In this document: piece by piece, positions 30,851 to 38,993 of the stretch
How the letters are laid out: every line of letters starts with the position of its first letter
Numbering within the stretch: position 1 is the stretch's first letter
Assembly (NCBI GenBank): GCA_018057825.1
Contig: JAGPCY010000017.1
Span: 112,661-176,660, forward strand
DNA: 64,000 nt
Origin: Kofleriaceae bacterium
GTDB lineage: Bacteria; Myxococcota_A; Polyangia; Haliangiales; Haliangiaceae
Direction of reading: 5' to 3'
Notes under the pieces: generated by a model
Told to the model about the DNA's origin: nothing
The model's database searches: none
Seen by the model: the letters and a program-made list of their open reading frames with translations, nothing else
Made by a program: the position numbers and the translations under genes

Positions 30851-32407
30851 TCAGCGCCGACGGAACCACCACCGCCGACGCCGCCCGCGCGGGATCATCG
30901 CCAGGACCGGGACCGGCGACACCGCCATCAGATCGTCGCGGTGATAGACCCGGTCGTCGAGGAGGGCCAGGGCCACCGCGAGGCCGGCGCCGAGCATCGT
31001 GAACACCACCAGGCCCATCATCACCAGCTTGCGCTTGGGCTGACCCGACGGCCGCAGGGGCCGGTAGGCGCCGTCGACGATCGACAGGCTGTCGCCCTGC
31101 TCGGCGATCCGCTGCTGGGCCTCGAGCTCGGCGCGGAACGCGCTGTCGGCCAGCGAGTCGACCCGCTGCTTCTGCTCGTCGACGTCGAGCTTGAGCTGCT
31201 GGTAGTCGTCCTCGAGCTTGACCACCGAGTTGGCGGCGGCGGCCGCGCCGGCGTCCGGAGCCGGGGCCGCGCTGCCACCACCGCTGCCGGCGCGGCGGGC
31301 CCGCTCGGCGGCGATCTGCCGCTCGACGTCGGTCAGGAGCTTCTGGAGCTGGGCCGGATCGACCGGGGTCGAGGGCAGCGGGTCGTCGACCGCCACCGCG
31401 TCGGGCGGCACCGCGGCCTTGGCGGCCTTGAGGCGGGCCTGGGCCGCGGTCAGGTTGTCGCGCGCCGACAGGACGTCGGGGTGGCGGTCGGTGAACTTCG
31501 ACTGCGCGTCCTCGAGGCGGCGGTTGGCGGCCGCGACCTCGCGCTCGACCTCGGCGACCTTCTGGTCGGCCGCGACCTGCTCGGGGGTGCGCTCGCGCCG
31601 CACCGGGGTCGGGGCGGCGATCGGCGCGTCGGGGTTCTCGATGCGGGCCTTGATGCGGGCGCGCTGACGCTCGAGGGCCTGCAGCACCGAGGTGGTCGCG
31701 GGGTCGGTGGTCGGGCGCGCGGTCCGGCGGTCCTGGAGCGCGCGCACCGCCGCGCCCTCGGCGCTACCCGCGGCGTTGGCGTCGACGACGAACTCGGGGT
31801 GAGCCACCAGGAACTCGTTCAGGCGGCGCTGGCGGACGCGCAGCTCATCGAGGGCCCCGGTGCGAAGCTCGACGGCGAACTTGGCGGTGGCCTGGGCGGA
31901 CTCGACCCGGACCGCGGCCGCCTTGTCGCGGAGGAGCATCGTCAGCTTCTGGGTCACCGCCTTTGCCCGATCGGGGTCGCTGTCCTGGTAGCTGATCACG
32001 AAGGTGTTGGCGCCGCGCGGGCGGAAGCCGATGTTGGGGCGCAGCTCCTCGACCGCGGCGTCCTCGCCCTCGGCGGCCAGGACCTCGGGGAACGGGTTCA
32101 GCGCCGGGTCGCGGATGATCTCGACCAGCGAGCTGCGGGCCAGCAGGAGCTCGCGGTAGCGCTCGCCGATGTTACGGTGCATCGTCGACACGTCGCGGCC
32201 CTGGAGCAGGCTGGTCTGCAGCCGCTCCTGGTAGTACAGCACCGCGCCCGAGGTGTAGAGCTTGGGCCGGGACATCGCGAAGGCGGCCGAGGCCGCGCCG
32301 CCGATGATCATGATCGCCACGGTCAGCCACCAGTAGCGGCTGGCGCGGTGGATGAACAGGAACAGGCGATCGAGTCGATCGCGAGCCGTCGGGGCGGTCA
32401 CAGCCAT
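30851..32407 (-). CDS. Wzz/PCP-2-type polysaccharide chain-length protein
   Basis: A 518-residue membrane protein with a helix near each end ([21 protein letters not shown] and [23 protein letters not shown]) and a long helical, coiled-coil periplasmic part ([33 protein letters not shown]). A Pro-rich motif just before the second helix ([13 protein letters not shown]) is typical of chain-length determinants. The short cytoplasmic tail ends in Arg and Trp. The start overlaps the upstream Wzz-like gene by 10 nt. It should act with the ATPase encoded next to it in exopolysaccharide export. Confidence 0.85.
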   Translation of the reverse strand: MAVTAPTARDRLDRLFLFIHRASRYWWLTVAIMIIGGAASAAFAMSRPKLYTSGAVLYYQERLQTSLLQGRDVSTMHRNIGERYRELLLARSSLVEIIRDPALNPFPEVLAAEGEDAAVEELRPNIGFRPRGANTFVISYQDSDPDRAKAVTQKLTMLLRDKAAAVRVESAQATAKFAVELRTGALDELRVRQRRLNEFLVAHPEFVVDANAAGSAEGAAVRALQDRRTARPTTDPATTSVLQALERQRARIKARIENPDAPIAAPTPVRRERTPEQVAADQKVAEVEREVAAANRRLEDAQSKFTDRHPDVLSARDNLTAAQARLKAAKAAVPPDAVAVDDPLPSTPVDPAQLQKLLTDVERQIAAERARRAGSGGGSAAPAPDAGAAAAANSVVKLEDDYQQLKLDVDEQKQRVDSLADSAFRAELEAQQRIAEQGDSLSIVDGAYRPLRPSGQPKRKLVMMGLVVFTMLGAGLAVALALLDDRVYHRDDLMAVSPVPVLAMIPRGRRRRWWFRRR

Positions 32408-33486
32408 CGTCGGTAGGATGGTACACGACGGACCCGCACGCCACGCTTGCGGAGCGATCCGTAGCCATCGCCAGGGAACCCGGGCACATGGCCGATCACC
32501 GGGAGCTTGAGGCGCCGCAGGTCCTCGGCGTCGTGGACCTTGCGGTCGAAGGAGCCGACCACCAGGGTGACGACCGGCCCGACGATCAAGAAGGTGATGA
32601 CGCCGAGGATGACCAGCCCGGGGATCCGGCTGCCGGTCTCCTTCTTGGGCCGGCGCTCGTCGACGATCTCGATGTCGAGGGCCAGGCCGGCGGCGTTGAC
32701 CTGGGCCTGGAGCTGGTCGAGGTCGGTGGCGCCCTCGATCGACTTGAAGGTCTCGGTGGCGCGGCGCCACTCGGTCGCCAGGGTCACGGCCCGGGCCCGG
32801 AGCACGATCACGTCGTCGGTCCGGCCGGCGAGCTGGGCCTCCACCAGGGCGTTTTGGATCTGGCTCTGCTCCCGGGCTACCTCGTCGAGCCGCGCCCGCG
32901 CCCGGGCCATCCCGGCCTCGGCCTGGGCGGCCAGCTCGAGGGCGGCCTGGCCGCGCCGCAGCGCCTCGCCGTCCTGGATCATGTGGGCCAGGCCGCGGGC
33001 CATCTCGTAGGCGAAGTCGGGATCGGCGTCGGTGAAGGCGACCGCGACCCGGGCCGAGCGGCGCTCGTCGTAGGACCAGGCGTACTGAAAGTAGTTGCGC
33101 CACACCCCGACCGAGAGCTGATCGCGAAACTCGGAGATCGCGATCGCATCGCCGTACAACGCGCGCTCGCGCTTGAGCAGGCCGCGCTCGTCGCAGAACG
33201 CCAGCAGGCGCTCGCTCGACAAGAGCACGCGGTTGATGTAGTCGGCCAGCTCGCCGAGCGGCGTCGGGTTGAAGCCGGCGTTGAGATCGCCCTCGGTGAT
33301 CGCGAGGATCACGCGGGCCCGGTGCAGGCGCGGCTTCTTGGCGACCTTGCGCACGACCGCGCCGGTCAGGACCACGGTCAAGATCGCGACCAGCCACCAG
33401 CGCTGCGCGGCGCGCCGACGCAAGCGATCGACGACGTCGAACAGATGGCGCCGGAGCGGCGGTTCGGCTTCGAACCAGTCGACCAC
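32398..33486 (-). CDS. Second Wzz-like chain-length determinant protein
   Basis: A 362-residue protein with membrane helices at about 35-50 (WWLVAILTVVLTGAVV) and 300-330 (LVILGVITFLIVGPVVTLVVG), and a helical periplasmic region ([21 protein letters not shown]). It is shorter than its partner; two unequal Wzz-like proteins may form a mixed assembly. It is first in a three-gene operon. The GTG start has a TATCGT -10 box 5 nt upstream and no Shine-Dalgarno, predicting a leaderless message. Confidence 0.78.
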   Translation of the reverse strand: MVDWFEAEPPLRRHLFDVVDRLRRRAAQRWWLVAILTVVLTGAVVRKVAKKPRLHRARVILAITEGDLNAGFNPTPLGELADYINRVLLSSERLLAFCDERGLLKRERALYGDAIAISEFRDQLSVGVWRNYFQYAWSYDERRSARVAVAFTDADPDFAYEMARGLAHMIQDGEALRRGQAALELAAQAEAGMARARARLDEVAREQSQIQNALVEAQLAGRTDDVIVLRARAVTLATEWRRATETFKSIEGATDLDQLQAQVNAAGLALDIEIVDERRPKKETGSRIPGLVILGVITFLIVGPVVTLVVGSFDRKVHDAEDLRRLKLPVIGHVPGFPGDGYGSLRKRGVRVRRVPSYRRWL

Positions 33487-33512
33487 GCCTGACGATAGCG
33501 CTACCGTGCGCC
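33487..33512. promoter_or_regulatory. Symmetric bidirectional leaderless promoter
   Basis: The 26 nt between two divergent GTG starts read N5, a minus-strand TATCGT box (33492-33497), GCGC, a plus-strand TACCGT box (33502-33507), N5. Each -10 box is exactly 5 nt from its start codon. Any -35 contact would lie inside the opposite gene. Confidence 0.55.
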
Positions 33513-34322
33513 GTGCGCATCGAGCTGCACTGCCACTCGCGCTGGTCCGACGGCACGGCGACGGTCGCCGAGGTCGCGGCCCGGCTGACGGCGCGCGCGC
33601 CGACCGTCGCGGCCCTGACCGATCACGACACCGCGGCCGGGTGCGGGGAGCTGGCGGCGGCGGTCCCGGGGGCGCTGCGCGCCTGCGAGCTGACCTGCGT
33701 CGAGGACCGGCGCGCGGTCCACGTCCTGGTCTACGATGTCGCCAGCGACGAGCGCTGGGGCGAGTTCGAGACCCTTTTGGCCGAGCAGGCCGCGGCCCGC
33801 CGCCAGCGCCTGCGGGCGATCGCCGCCCGGCTGTTCCACCTCGGCGTGGTCCTCGACGTCGAGCCGATCCTGGCCCGGGCCGACGGCCGGGTGGTCGGCC
33901 GCCCCGACATCGCCGCCGCCCTGGTGGCCCAGGGCGCGGTCGCCGATCGCGATGAGGCCTTCGACCGCTGGCTCCACGACGGAGGGCCGGCCGACGTGCC
34001 CCTGGCGCGCCTGTCGATCGCCGACGGGCTGGCCGCGGTCCGCGCGGTCGGGGCCCGGGCCAGCCTGGCCCATCCGCACCAGCACGGCGACCGCGCCGCC
34101 CGCTATCTGCGGCGCTATCGCGGCGACGGCCTCGACGGGGTCGAGGCCTGCTACGGCCGCTACGATCCCGGCGAACGCGATCGCTGGCTGCGGGTCGCCG
34201 ATCAGCTCGGGCTGGTCGCGACCGGGGGCTCGGACTGGCATGGCGAGCCGGCCGGTGAGGTCGCGGTCGAGATCCCCGAGGAGCGCGGCAAGGCGCTCCT
34301 GGCCTGGCTCGGCCGCGGGTAG
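33513..34322 (+). CDS. PHP-domain phosphoesterase (TrpH/RNase AM-like)
   Basis: A 269-residue PHP protein. Metal ligands are visible as HCHSRWSDG (residues 6-14), ALTDHDTAAG, the His in SLAHPHQHGD and the late GGSDWHGE. This layout fits the YciV/TrpH group, which includes a 5'-3' exonuclease acting on short RNAs and 3',5'-bisnucleotides. Length is as expected. The GTG start is inferred to be leaderless (TACCGT 5 nt upstream). Just after its stop a 6-bp hairpin (CGCGAC/GTCGCG, 34324-34341) may mark the transcript end. Confidence 0.85.
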   Translation: MRIELHCHSRWSDGTATVAEVAARLTARAPTVAALTDHDTAAGCGELAAAVPGALRACELTCVEDRRAVHVLVYDVASDERWGEFETLLAEQAAARRQRLRAIAARLFHLGVVLDVEPILARADGRVVGRPDIAAALVAQGAVADRDEAFDRWLHDGGPADVPLARLSIADGLAAVRAVGARASLAHPHQHGDRAARYLRRYRGDGLDGVEACYGRYDPGERDRWLRVADQLGLVATGGSDWHGEPAGEVAVEIPEERGKALLAWLGRG

Positions 34323-34401
34323 CCGCGACATCGGAGTCGCGGTCCGGCGCCGGTGTCGCGACTCGCGCGAAGGACCCGCGAGGTTCCGCGCGGTTGTCCT
34401 T

Positions 34402-34415
34402 GGCGCAGGGCGTGC
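34402..34415 (+). promoter_or_regulatory. Sigma-54-like -24/-12 element of the 34429 gene (weaker)
   Basis: GGCGCAGGGCGTGC preserves GG and GC with 10 nt between them, and the last C is 14 nt before the ATG as at 6409, 13180 and 13323. The remaining bases match the consensus poorly, so chance is possible. Confidence 0.35.
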
Positions 34416-34428
34416 ACAACCGCGGGCC

Positions 34429-34953
34429 ATGCTCCGCCTCGCCCTCGCGGTCGCCGCCGCGCCAACCCTGGCCTGCCTGATGCCGCCCGATGACGACGTC
34501 GTGCAGTGGTACGACGACTTCGAGGCCTGCGAGGACCTGTGCGGCTGGTCGACCACGGGCGCGGTGACGCGGACGACGACGTATCACCCGGGCGAGCACG
34601 GCCTGGCCCTCGCGCCCGGCGCCTCGGCCCGCCACCCGTTGTCGATCGCGCGCCAGGCCCCGAACCAGGACTGGCAGGAGGACTTCTCGGACGGCAACTG
34701 GGTCGAGCTGACCACCGACTGCGCCGGCCCCGGCGCCCTCGACCTTCGGCTCGTCGGCGACGATCTCTACGCCATCGAGCTGACCCTCGATCAGCGCGGC
34801 CTCGAGCGGTTCTCACCCCATCGCCTGACCTTCCCGCCGTTGCCACCGGACCGCCCGGCGAGCTTCGAGTCGATCGAGGTGACCGCCGGCGCGCTGCCGT
34901 GCCGGATCGACAACCTGCAGGTCCGCCTGTCGAAGGGGCGCCTTGTCTACTGA
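34429..34953 (+). CDS. Small lipoprotein, unknown function
   Basis: A 174-residue lipoprotein (MLRLALAVAAAPTLAC, lipobox TLAC). The mature part starts with acidic residues (PPDDDVVQWYDDFEACEDLCGW) and looks beta-rich, like a small jelly-roll carbohydrate-binding fold, with two or three Cys pairs; no family recognised. It overlaps the next gene by 11 nt, so the pair is probably co-expressed. A sigma-54-like element precedes it. Confidence 0.7.
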   Translation: MLRLALAVAAAPTLACLMPPDDDVVQWYDDFEACEDLCGWSTTGAVTRTTTYHPGEHGLALAPGASARHPLSIARQAPNQDWQEDFSDGNWVELTTDCAGPGALDLRLVGDDLYAIELTLDQRGLERFSPHRLTFPPLPPDRPASFESIEVTAGALPCRIDNLQVRLSKGRLVY

Positions 34954-35605
34954 GCGCGCCCGCGCCGCGGCGGTGACGCTGGCCTTGGCCATGGCCCTGG
35001 CGGCGGCCCCGGCGGCGGCCCAGCCCTCGATGGTGGCCGTCGAGGAGCCGCCGACCGCGGCGCCGCGCCCGGCCCGCCTCGAGATGACCCTGGCCCTGGC
35101 CCTGCGGGTCACCGCCCTCGATCGCGACGGCGGCCACTTCGTCGACGACGCCCTGGCCTACGGCTGGCGCGGCGCGGCCCGGCGACCGCCGGTCGGCGCC
35201 CGGTTCGCCGCGCACTACCTGGCGACCCCGCGCCTCGAGGCCACCGCGGGCGCGGCCTGGCAGAGCGCCGACGTCGCCCGCGGCTTCGACGAGGACGATC
35301 GCCTGAACGTCGAGCTGTGGGAGGCCAGCGTGGGCGGACGCCTGCGCTGGGCCGAAGGCCGGCCGATGGTGCCCGAGCCCAAGGTCGAGCTGGGCCTGGC
35401 GCTGGTCCGCACCACCGTCCACGGCACGGCCGACCGCGACGTCGTGCCGTTCTTGCGGGTCGGCGCCGACTGGCGCCTCGGGACCCGGCGGGCCGGCGCG
35501 ATGATCGCGATCGGCTACACGATGATGGCGACGCCGAGCTCGGATGGACCGGCGCCGCCGCTCGGTGGGCTGGATCTCGCGATCGGTCCGTACGTACGGT
35601 TCTAG
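34943..35605 (+). CDS. Outer-membrane beta-barrel-like protein
   Basis: A 220-residue exported protein: signal peptide ending AAAPAAAQ, then alternating beta-type sequence (LEMTLALALRVTALD, RLEATAGAAWQSADV, KVELGLALVRTTV) and a C-terminal Phe (IGPYVRF) typical of outer-membrane barrels. The start is probably TTG at 34943 with GAAGGGG upstream; a later ATG near 34991 would shorten the signal peptide too much. Coupled to the lipoprotein gene before it. Function unknown. Confidence 0.68.
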   Translation: MSTERARAAAVTLALAMALAAAPAAAQPSMVAVEEPPTAAPRPARLEMTLALALRVTALDRDGGHFVDDALAYGWRGAARRPPVGARFAAHYLATPRLEATAGAAWQSADVARGFDEDDRLNVELWEASVGGRLRWAEGRPMVPEPKVELGLALVRTTVHGTADRDVVPFLRVGADWRLGTRRAGAMIAIGYTMMATPSSDGPAPPLGGLDLAIGPYVRF

Positions 35606-35688
35606 GCGGAGACCGAGGCGGAGGCGGAGGCCGAGACCGAGACCGAGACCGAGGCGGAGGCCGAGGCCGAGGCCGAGACCGAGAGGGA
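35606..35688 (+). repeat. GAGNCC hexamer array C
   Basis: Short array of GAGACC/GAGGCG/GAGGCC units starting directly after the barrel gene's stop and ending a few nt before the stop of the convergent gene. G-rich on the plus strand. Confidence 0.9.
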
Positions 35689-35691
35689 GGA

Positions 35692-36732
35692 TCAACGCGC
35701 GACGGGAAGCAGGTCGGACTCGAAGGCGAAGCCGAGGAGCACGTAGGGCACGGCGCGGCTGGTGAAGTCCTCGCTAGTGGTCATGACCGGCAAGGTGTCG
35801 GGGGCGCCGGTGCGGTAGCGATGCGACAGGTACCACGACGCGATCAAGATGACGGTCGGCTTGTTCCACCGCGACGGACCGCGATCGAACAGCGTGTAGG
35901 CCGCGAACAGGCCGAGGCGCTGATGGGCGTTGTCGCCGTCGTAGGCCACGAAGGTCGCGGCGTCGGTGAAGTGCTCGGCGCGGTAGCGCGGCGTCACCGA
36001 GCTGTGGCGCAGCCCCACGGCGAGCCCGCGGTGCCCGGTGTACAGCAGATCGGTGTCGGTCGAGATCGTCCAGCCGCGATCGGGCAAGAGGGTGTCGAAG
36101 GTGGCCTCGTAGGCCGTGGTGTCGCCGGCCCGGGTATCGACGTCCCAGTAGTCGAGCTGGAGGAGCGCGCGCAGGGCGATCGGCCCGACCTTGAGCTGGA
36201 GCATCGGCTGGATCGACGCGTGGAACAGCGCGGCGGCGCGCGGCGACCGCGTCGGATCGTCTCGCAGGTCGCGCAGCCGCGCGTCGGAGTAGTTGAGGTC
36301 GGCCGACGAGAACGACTGCAGGAAGCCGAAGGTGCCGAAGAACTGCTGGACCTCGACCAGGGCGCGGAGGTTGAAGATCGACAGCGGCTGCACCTCGCCG
36401 CCGACGCCGAGCTGAGCGCTGGCCGGGTTGAGCTTGGGGTAGAGGCCGGCGAAGGCGAAGTTGGTCCGCGCGACCGCGCCCTCGGCCCGGTACAGCCGTC
36501 GCTGCAGCCCGAGGCGACCGCGGGTCTCGAGCCCGAGCGGGTTGACCCGCGCGATCGTGAGGTCGGAGAACATGAGCCGCCAGCCCGCCGGCGGCGGCGC
36601 GTCGGGATCGTAGGCCGGGGCCGCGGCGGGCGGCGCTGGCGCGGTGGGCGGCGCCGGCTGGGCGGCCGGGAGCCGCGGCGCGCCGAGGACGGCGAGCGCG
36701 AGGGCGAGCGAGGTCGTCAGGGCGCGGGCCAT
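35692..36732 (-). CDS. Exported outer-membrane-type protein, unknown function
   Basis: A 346-residue protein with signal peptide (ending LPAAQ), a short Pro/Ala linker and a long beta-rich domain with many aromatic residues (LYTGHRGLAVGLRHSSVTPRY, LGLFAAYTLFDRGPSRW, TVILIASWYLSHRYR), so a barrel in the outer membrane is likely. No family named. The start follows a TACGAT -10 box by 6 nt with no Shine-Dalgarno. Its 3' end faces array C. Confidence 0.7.
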   Translation of the reverse strand: MARALTTSLALALAVLGAPRLPAAQPAPPTAPAPPAAAPAYDPDAPPPAGWRLMFSDLTIARVNPLGLETRGRLGLQRRLYRAEGAVARTNFAFAGLYPKLNPASAQLGVGGEVQPLSIFNLRALVEVQQFFGTFGFLQSFSSADLNYSDARLRDLRDDPTRSPRAAALFHASIQPMLQLKVGPIALRALLQLDYWDVDTRAGDTTAYEATFDTLLPDRGWTISTDTDLLYTGHRGLAVGLRHSSVTPRYRAEHFTDAATFVAYDGDNAHQRLGLFAAYTLFDRGPSRWNKPTVILIASWYLSHRYRTGAPDTLPVMTTSEDFTSRAVPYVLLGFAFESDLLPVAR

Positions 36733-36738
36733 CGGCCT

Positions 36739-36744
36739 ATCGTA
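36739..36744 (-). promoter_or_regulatory. -10 box TACGAT of the 35692-36732 gene
   Basis: TANNNT motif on the minus strand ending 6 nt before the ATG; predicts a leaderless message. Confidence 0.45.
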
Positions 36745-36828
36745 CGTCGGTTCGCGGCCCAACTGCGACGCGTCGGCCGGCGTGGTGCGAGGAGCGCGCG
36801 GCGGGCGCTCGACGCGCGGCGCTCCGGT

Positions 36829-37344
36829 CTAGCGCGCGGACGAGCGACCGCGCTTGGCGGCGGGCGCCGACGCCGCCGCGACCGGCGCGCGACCGGCCAT
36901 CGCGACGATGGCCTTGTAGTGCGCGGCCTCGACCGGCTGCACCGACAGGCGCTGGCCCCGGGCCAGGACCAGCATGCCGGCCAGGGCCGGGCTGGCGCGC
37001 AGCTCGTCGAGGGCGACCAGGCGCGGCAGCTTGCGCTCGAGCTCGACGTCGACGCAGATCCACCGCGGCTCGTCGGGCCGCGAGGCCGGATCGTAGTACG
37101 GGCTGGCGGGATCGAACTGGGTGGCGTCGACCACGCCGGTGCGCGCGACCCGGGCCAGGCCGGCGACGCCGGGCGGGGTCGCGTTCGAGTGGTAGAACAG
37201 CACCCGGTCGCCGACGCGCATCTGATCGCGCATGAAGTTGCGGGCCTGGTAGTTGCGGACGCCGGTCCAGGGCTCGACCTTGACCCGGACCAGATCGTCG
37301 ATCCCGAAGGCGTCGGGTTCGCTCTTCATGAGCCAGTAGTTCAC
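36829..37344 (-). CDS. EVE-domain protein
   Basis: A 171-residue EVE (PUA/YTH-related) protein, a fold that binds modified bases in DNA or RNA. Family features: NYWLMKSEPDAFGIDDL at the N-terminus, WTGVRNYQARNFMRDQMRVGDRVLFYHSN, and a VGLARV-like GVAGLARVARTG. A short Lys/Arg-rich tail follows the domain. The GTG start is set by the family's MNYWL opening and a TATGGT -10 box 6 nt upstream. No restriction or modification genes lie nearby, so its target is unclear. Confidence 0.9.
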   Translation of the reverse strand: MNYWLMKSEPDAFGIDDLVRVKVEPWTGVRNYQARNFMRDQMRVGDRVLFYHSNATPPGVAGLARVARTGVVDATQFDPASPYYDPASRPDEPRWICVDVELERKLPRLVALDELRASPALAGMLVLARGQRLSVQPVEAAHYKAIVAMAGRAPVAAASAPAAKRGRSSAR

Positions 37345-37350
37345 GCGCCG

Positions 37351-37356
37351 ACCATA
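37351..37356 (-). promoter_or_regulatory. -10 box TATGGT of the EVE gene
   Basis: TANNNT on the minus strand exactly 6 nt before the GTG, with no ribosome site; predicts a leaderless message. Confidence 0.5.
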
Positions 37357-37509
37357 GCCGGAGCGGGCCGGCCCGGGGGTCCCGCCGGGTCGGGACTGTC
37401 CGGGCGTCCGGGGCCCCGACCGGGGTTGTGGGCACCAGATCGGGGCAAACTGCGCCGCTGAGGCGTCGGTTTCGCAATCCAACCGGCTGAATTTGCGTCC
37501 CCCATCGCT

Positions 37510-37523
37510 GGCATCGACCTTGT
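37510..37523 (+). promoter_or_regulatory. Sigma-54-like -24/-12 element of the protease gene
   Basis: GGCATCGACCTTGT, preceded by T and followed by A, resembles TGGCAC-N5-TTGCA with -12 GT instead of GC. The last base is 14 nt before the ATG. An overlapping TATTAT (37523-37528) could instead serve as a sigma-70 -10 box, so the assignment is open. Confidence 0.4.
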
Positions 37524-37536
37524 ATTATAGGTCGAC

Positions 37537-38760
37537 ATGCGCACTCCCCTGCTGGCGGCCGGCCTCGGACTCTCTCTCCTGACGGCCTGCGTCGAGCACC
37601 CGGACGTCGGGACCAACCAGACCGGCCTGTCGTTCGAGGAGTGGAAGGCCAAGCAGTTCCGCGAGCCGAGCGGCCTGTACATCGTCGATGGCGACACCCC
37701 GATCCGGAGCGAGGAGCGCCTCTACGAGATCTGGGCCGGGACCCAGCCGGGCGCCCTGGCGGTGTACTCGGTCGGCGGCCAGGACGTGAAGTGGACGGCC
37801 ACCCAGCGCAAGCAGCTCTCGTACTGCGTCTCGGACACCTTCGGCGCCAACAAGGCCAAGGTCGTGCAGGCCATGCAGGGCGCGGCCGAGGGCGGCTGGG
37901 AGATGATGGCCGACGTCGACTTCATCTACCGCCCCGAGCTCGACGCGAGCTGCAACGTCAACACCGCGGTGGCCTTCGACGTCAACCCGGTCAACGCCAA
38001 CGGCCAGTACCTGGCCCGCGCGTTCTTCCCCGACACCCCGCGCGGCGATCGCAACGTGCTCATCGACAGCACCGCCTTCGATCCGCGCCTGACCTGGCCG
38101 CTGCGCAACATCTTGGCCCACGAGCTGGGCCACGCCTTGGGCCTGCGCCACGAGCACACCCGCCCGGAGTCGGGCGCGACCCAGTGCTACGAGGACAACC
38201 AGTACCGCGGCCTCACGCCCTACGACGCCGCGTCGGTCATGCACTACCCGCAGTGCAACGGCACCTCGGCCGACCTGTCGTTCACCGCGATGGATCGCCA
38301 GGGCATCGCGATGCTGTACGCGCCGCCGGCGCCGCCCAACCCGGCGCCGATGGCGCAGTTCAACGCGCCGATCGACGGCGCGACCGTGCCGCCGAGCTTC
38401 CAGGTCCTGACCCAGATCGTCGACACCGATCTCAACCGCGTCGAGCTGTGGCTCGACGGCACCCTGGCCGAGACCAAGACCACCGCGCCGTTCTCGTTCT
38501 CGGTGTCGAACCGCCCCGAGGGCGCGCTGGCCATCGAGGTGCGCGCCATCGACGGCGCCAACCAGACCACCGCCCAGCGCATCAACGTCACCGTGTCGCG
38601 CGGCGCCGCCCCGGTCGACCCGCCCGGTCCGGACGAGGACACCGACGGTGACGGCTACGGGGACGACATCACCGGTGGCTGCTCGACCGGCGGCGCGCCC
38701 AGCGGCGCGGCCCTCGTCGGCCTGGGCCTGGCGGCGATGATCCGTCGGCGGCGGCGGTAG
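37537..38760 (+). CDS. Astacin-like (M12A) metalloprotease with Ig-like domain and MYXO-CTERM-like tail
   Basis: A 407-residue secreted zinc protease. The active site is HELGHALGLRHEHTRPE (about residues 196-212), the extended astacin HExxHxxGxxH motif, and the Met-turn is SVMHYP. An Ig-like domain follows (about 270-365), then an Asp/Gly-rich linker and GGCSTGG, helix, RRRRR. Unusually it has both an N-terminal lipobox-like LLTACVEHP and a C-terminal sorting tail, so its final anchoring is unclear. Preceded by a sigma-54-like element and followed directly by hexamer array D. Confidence 0.88.
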   Translation: MRTPLLAAGLGLSLLTACVEHPDVGTNQTGLSFEEWKAKQFREPSGLYIVDGDTPIRSEERLYEIWAGTQPGALAVYSVGGQDVKWTATQRKQLSYCVSDTFGANKAKVVQAMQGAAEGGWEMMADVDFIYRPELDASCNVNTAVAFDVNPVNANGQYLARAFFPDTPRGDRNVLIDSTAFDPRLTWPLRNILAHELGHALGLRHEHTRPESGATQCYEDNQYRGLTPYDAASVMHYPQCNGTSADLSFTAMDRQGIAMLYAPPAPPNPAPMAQFNAPIDGATVPPSFQVLTQIVDTDLNRVELWLDGTLAETKTTAPFSFSVSNRPEGALAIEVRAIDGANQTTAQRINVTVSRGAAPVDPPGPDEDTDGDGYGDDITGGCSTGGAPSGAALVGLGLAAMIRRRRR

Positions 38761-38765
38761 AGACG

Positions 38766-38912
38766 GGCGGAGGCGAGGCGGAGGCGGAGGCGGAGGCGGA
38801 GGCGGAGGCCGGGACCGAGGTCGAGGCGGAATCCGAAGCGGAGTCCGAGACCGAGACCGAGACCGAATCCGAGACCGAGTCCGAGTCCGAGTCCGAGTCC
38901 GAGTCCGAGGTC
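38766..38912 (+). repeat. GAGNCC hexamer array D
   Basis: Array starting just after the protease stop, first GAGGCG-rich, later GAGTCC-rich, in the sense orientation. It fills most of the gap to the convergent DUF1338 gene; the remaining 80 nt show nothing recognisable. Confidence 0.9.
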
Positions 38913-38993
38913 GATGGGGTCACGCGTACCGGGTTCGTAGAGAGGAACGCCACGGCGCCCGCGCGCGACGCACCGGGTACGAACTCAGCGAAC

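Noticed and set aside
33736..34953. Long frame joining the PHP region to the 34429 lipoprotein
   Set aside because: The upstream part is a shadow of the PHP gene. The lipoprotein begins at the signal peptide MLRLALAV after its own promoter-like element.
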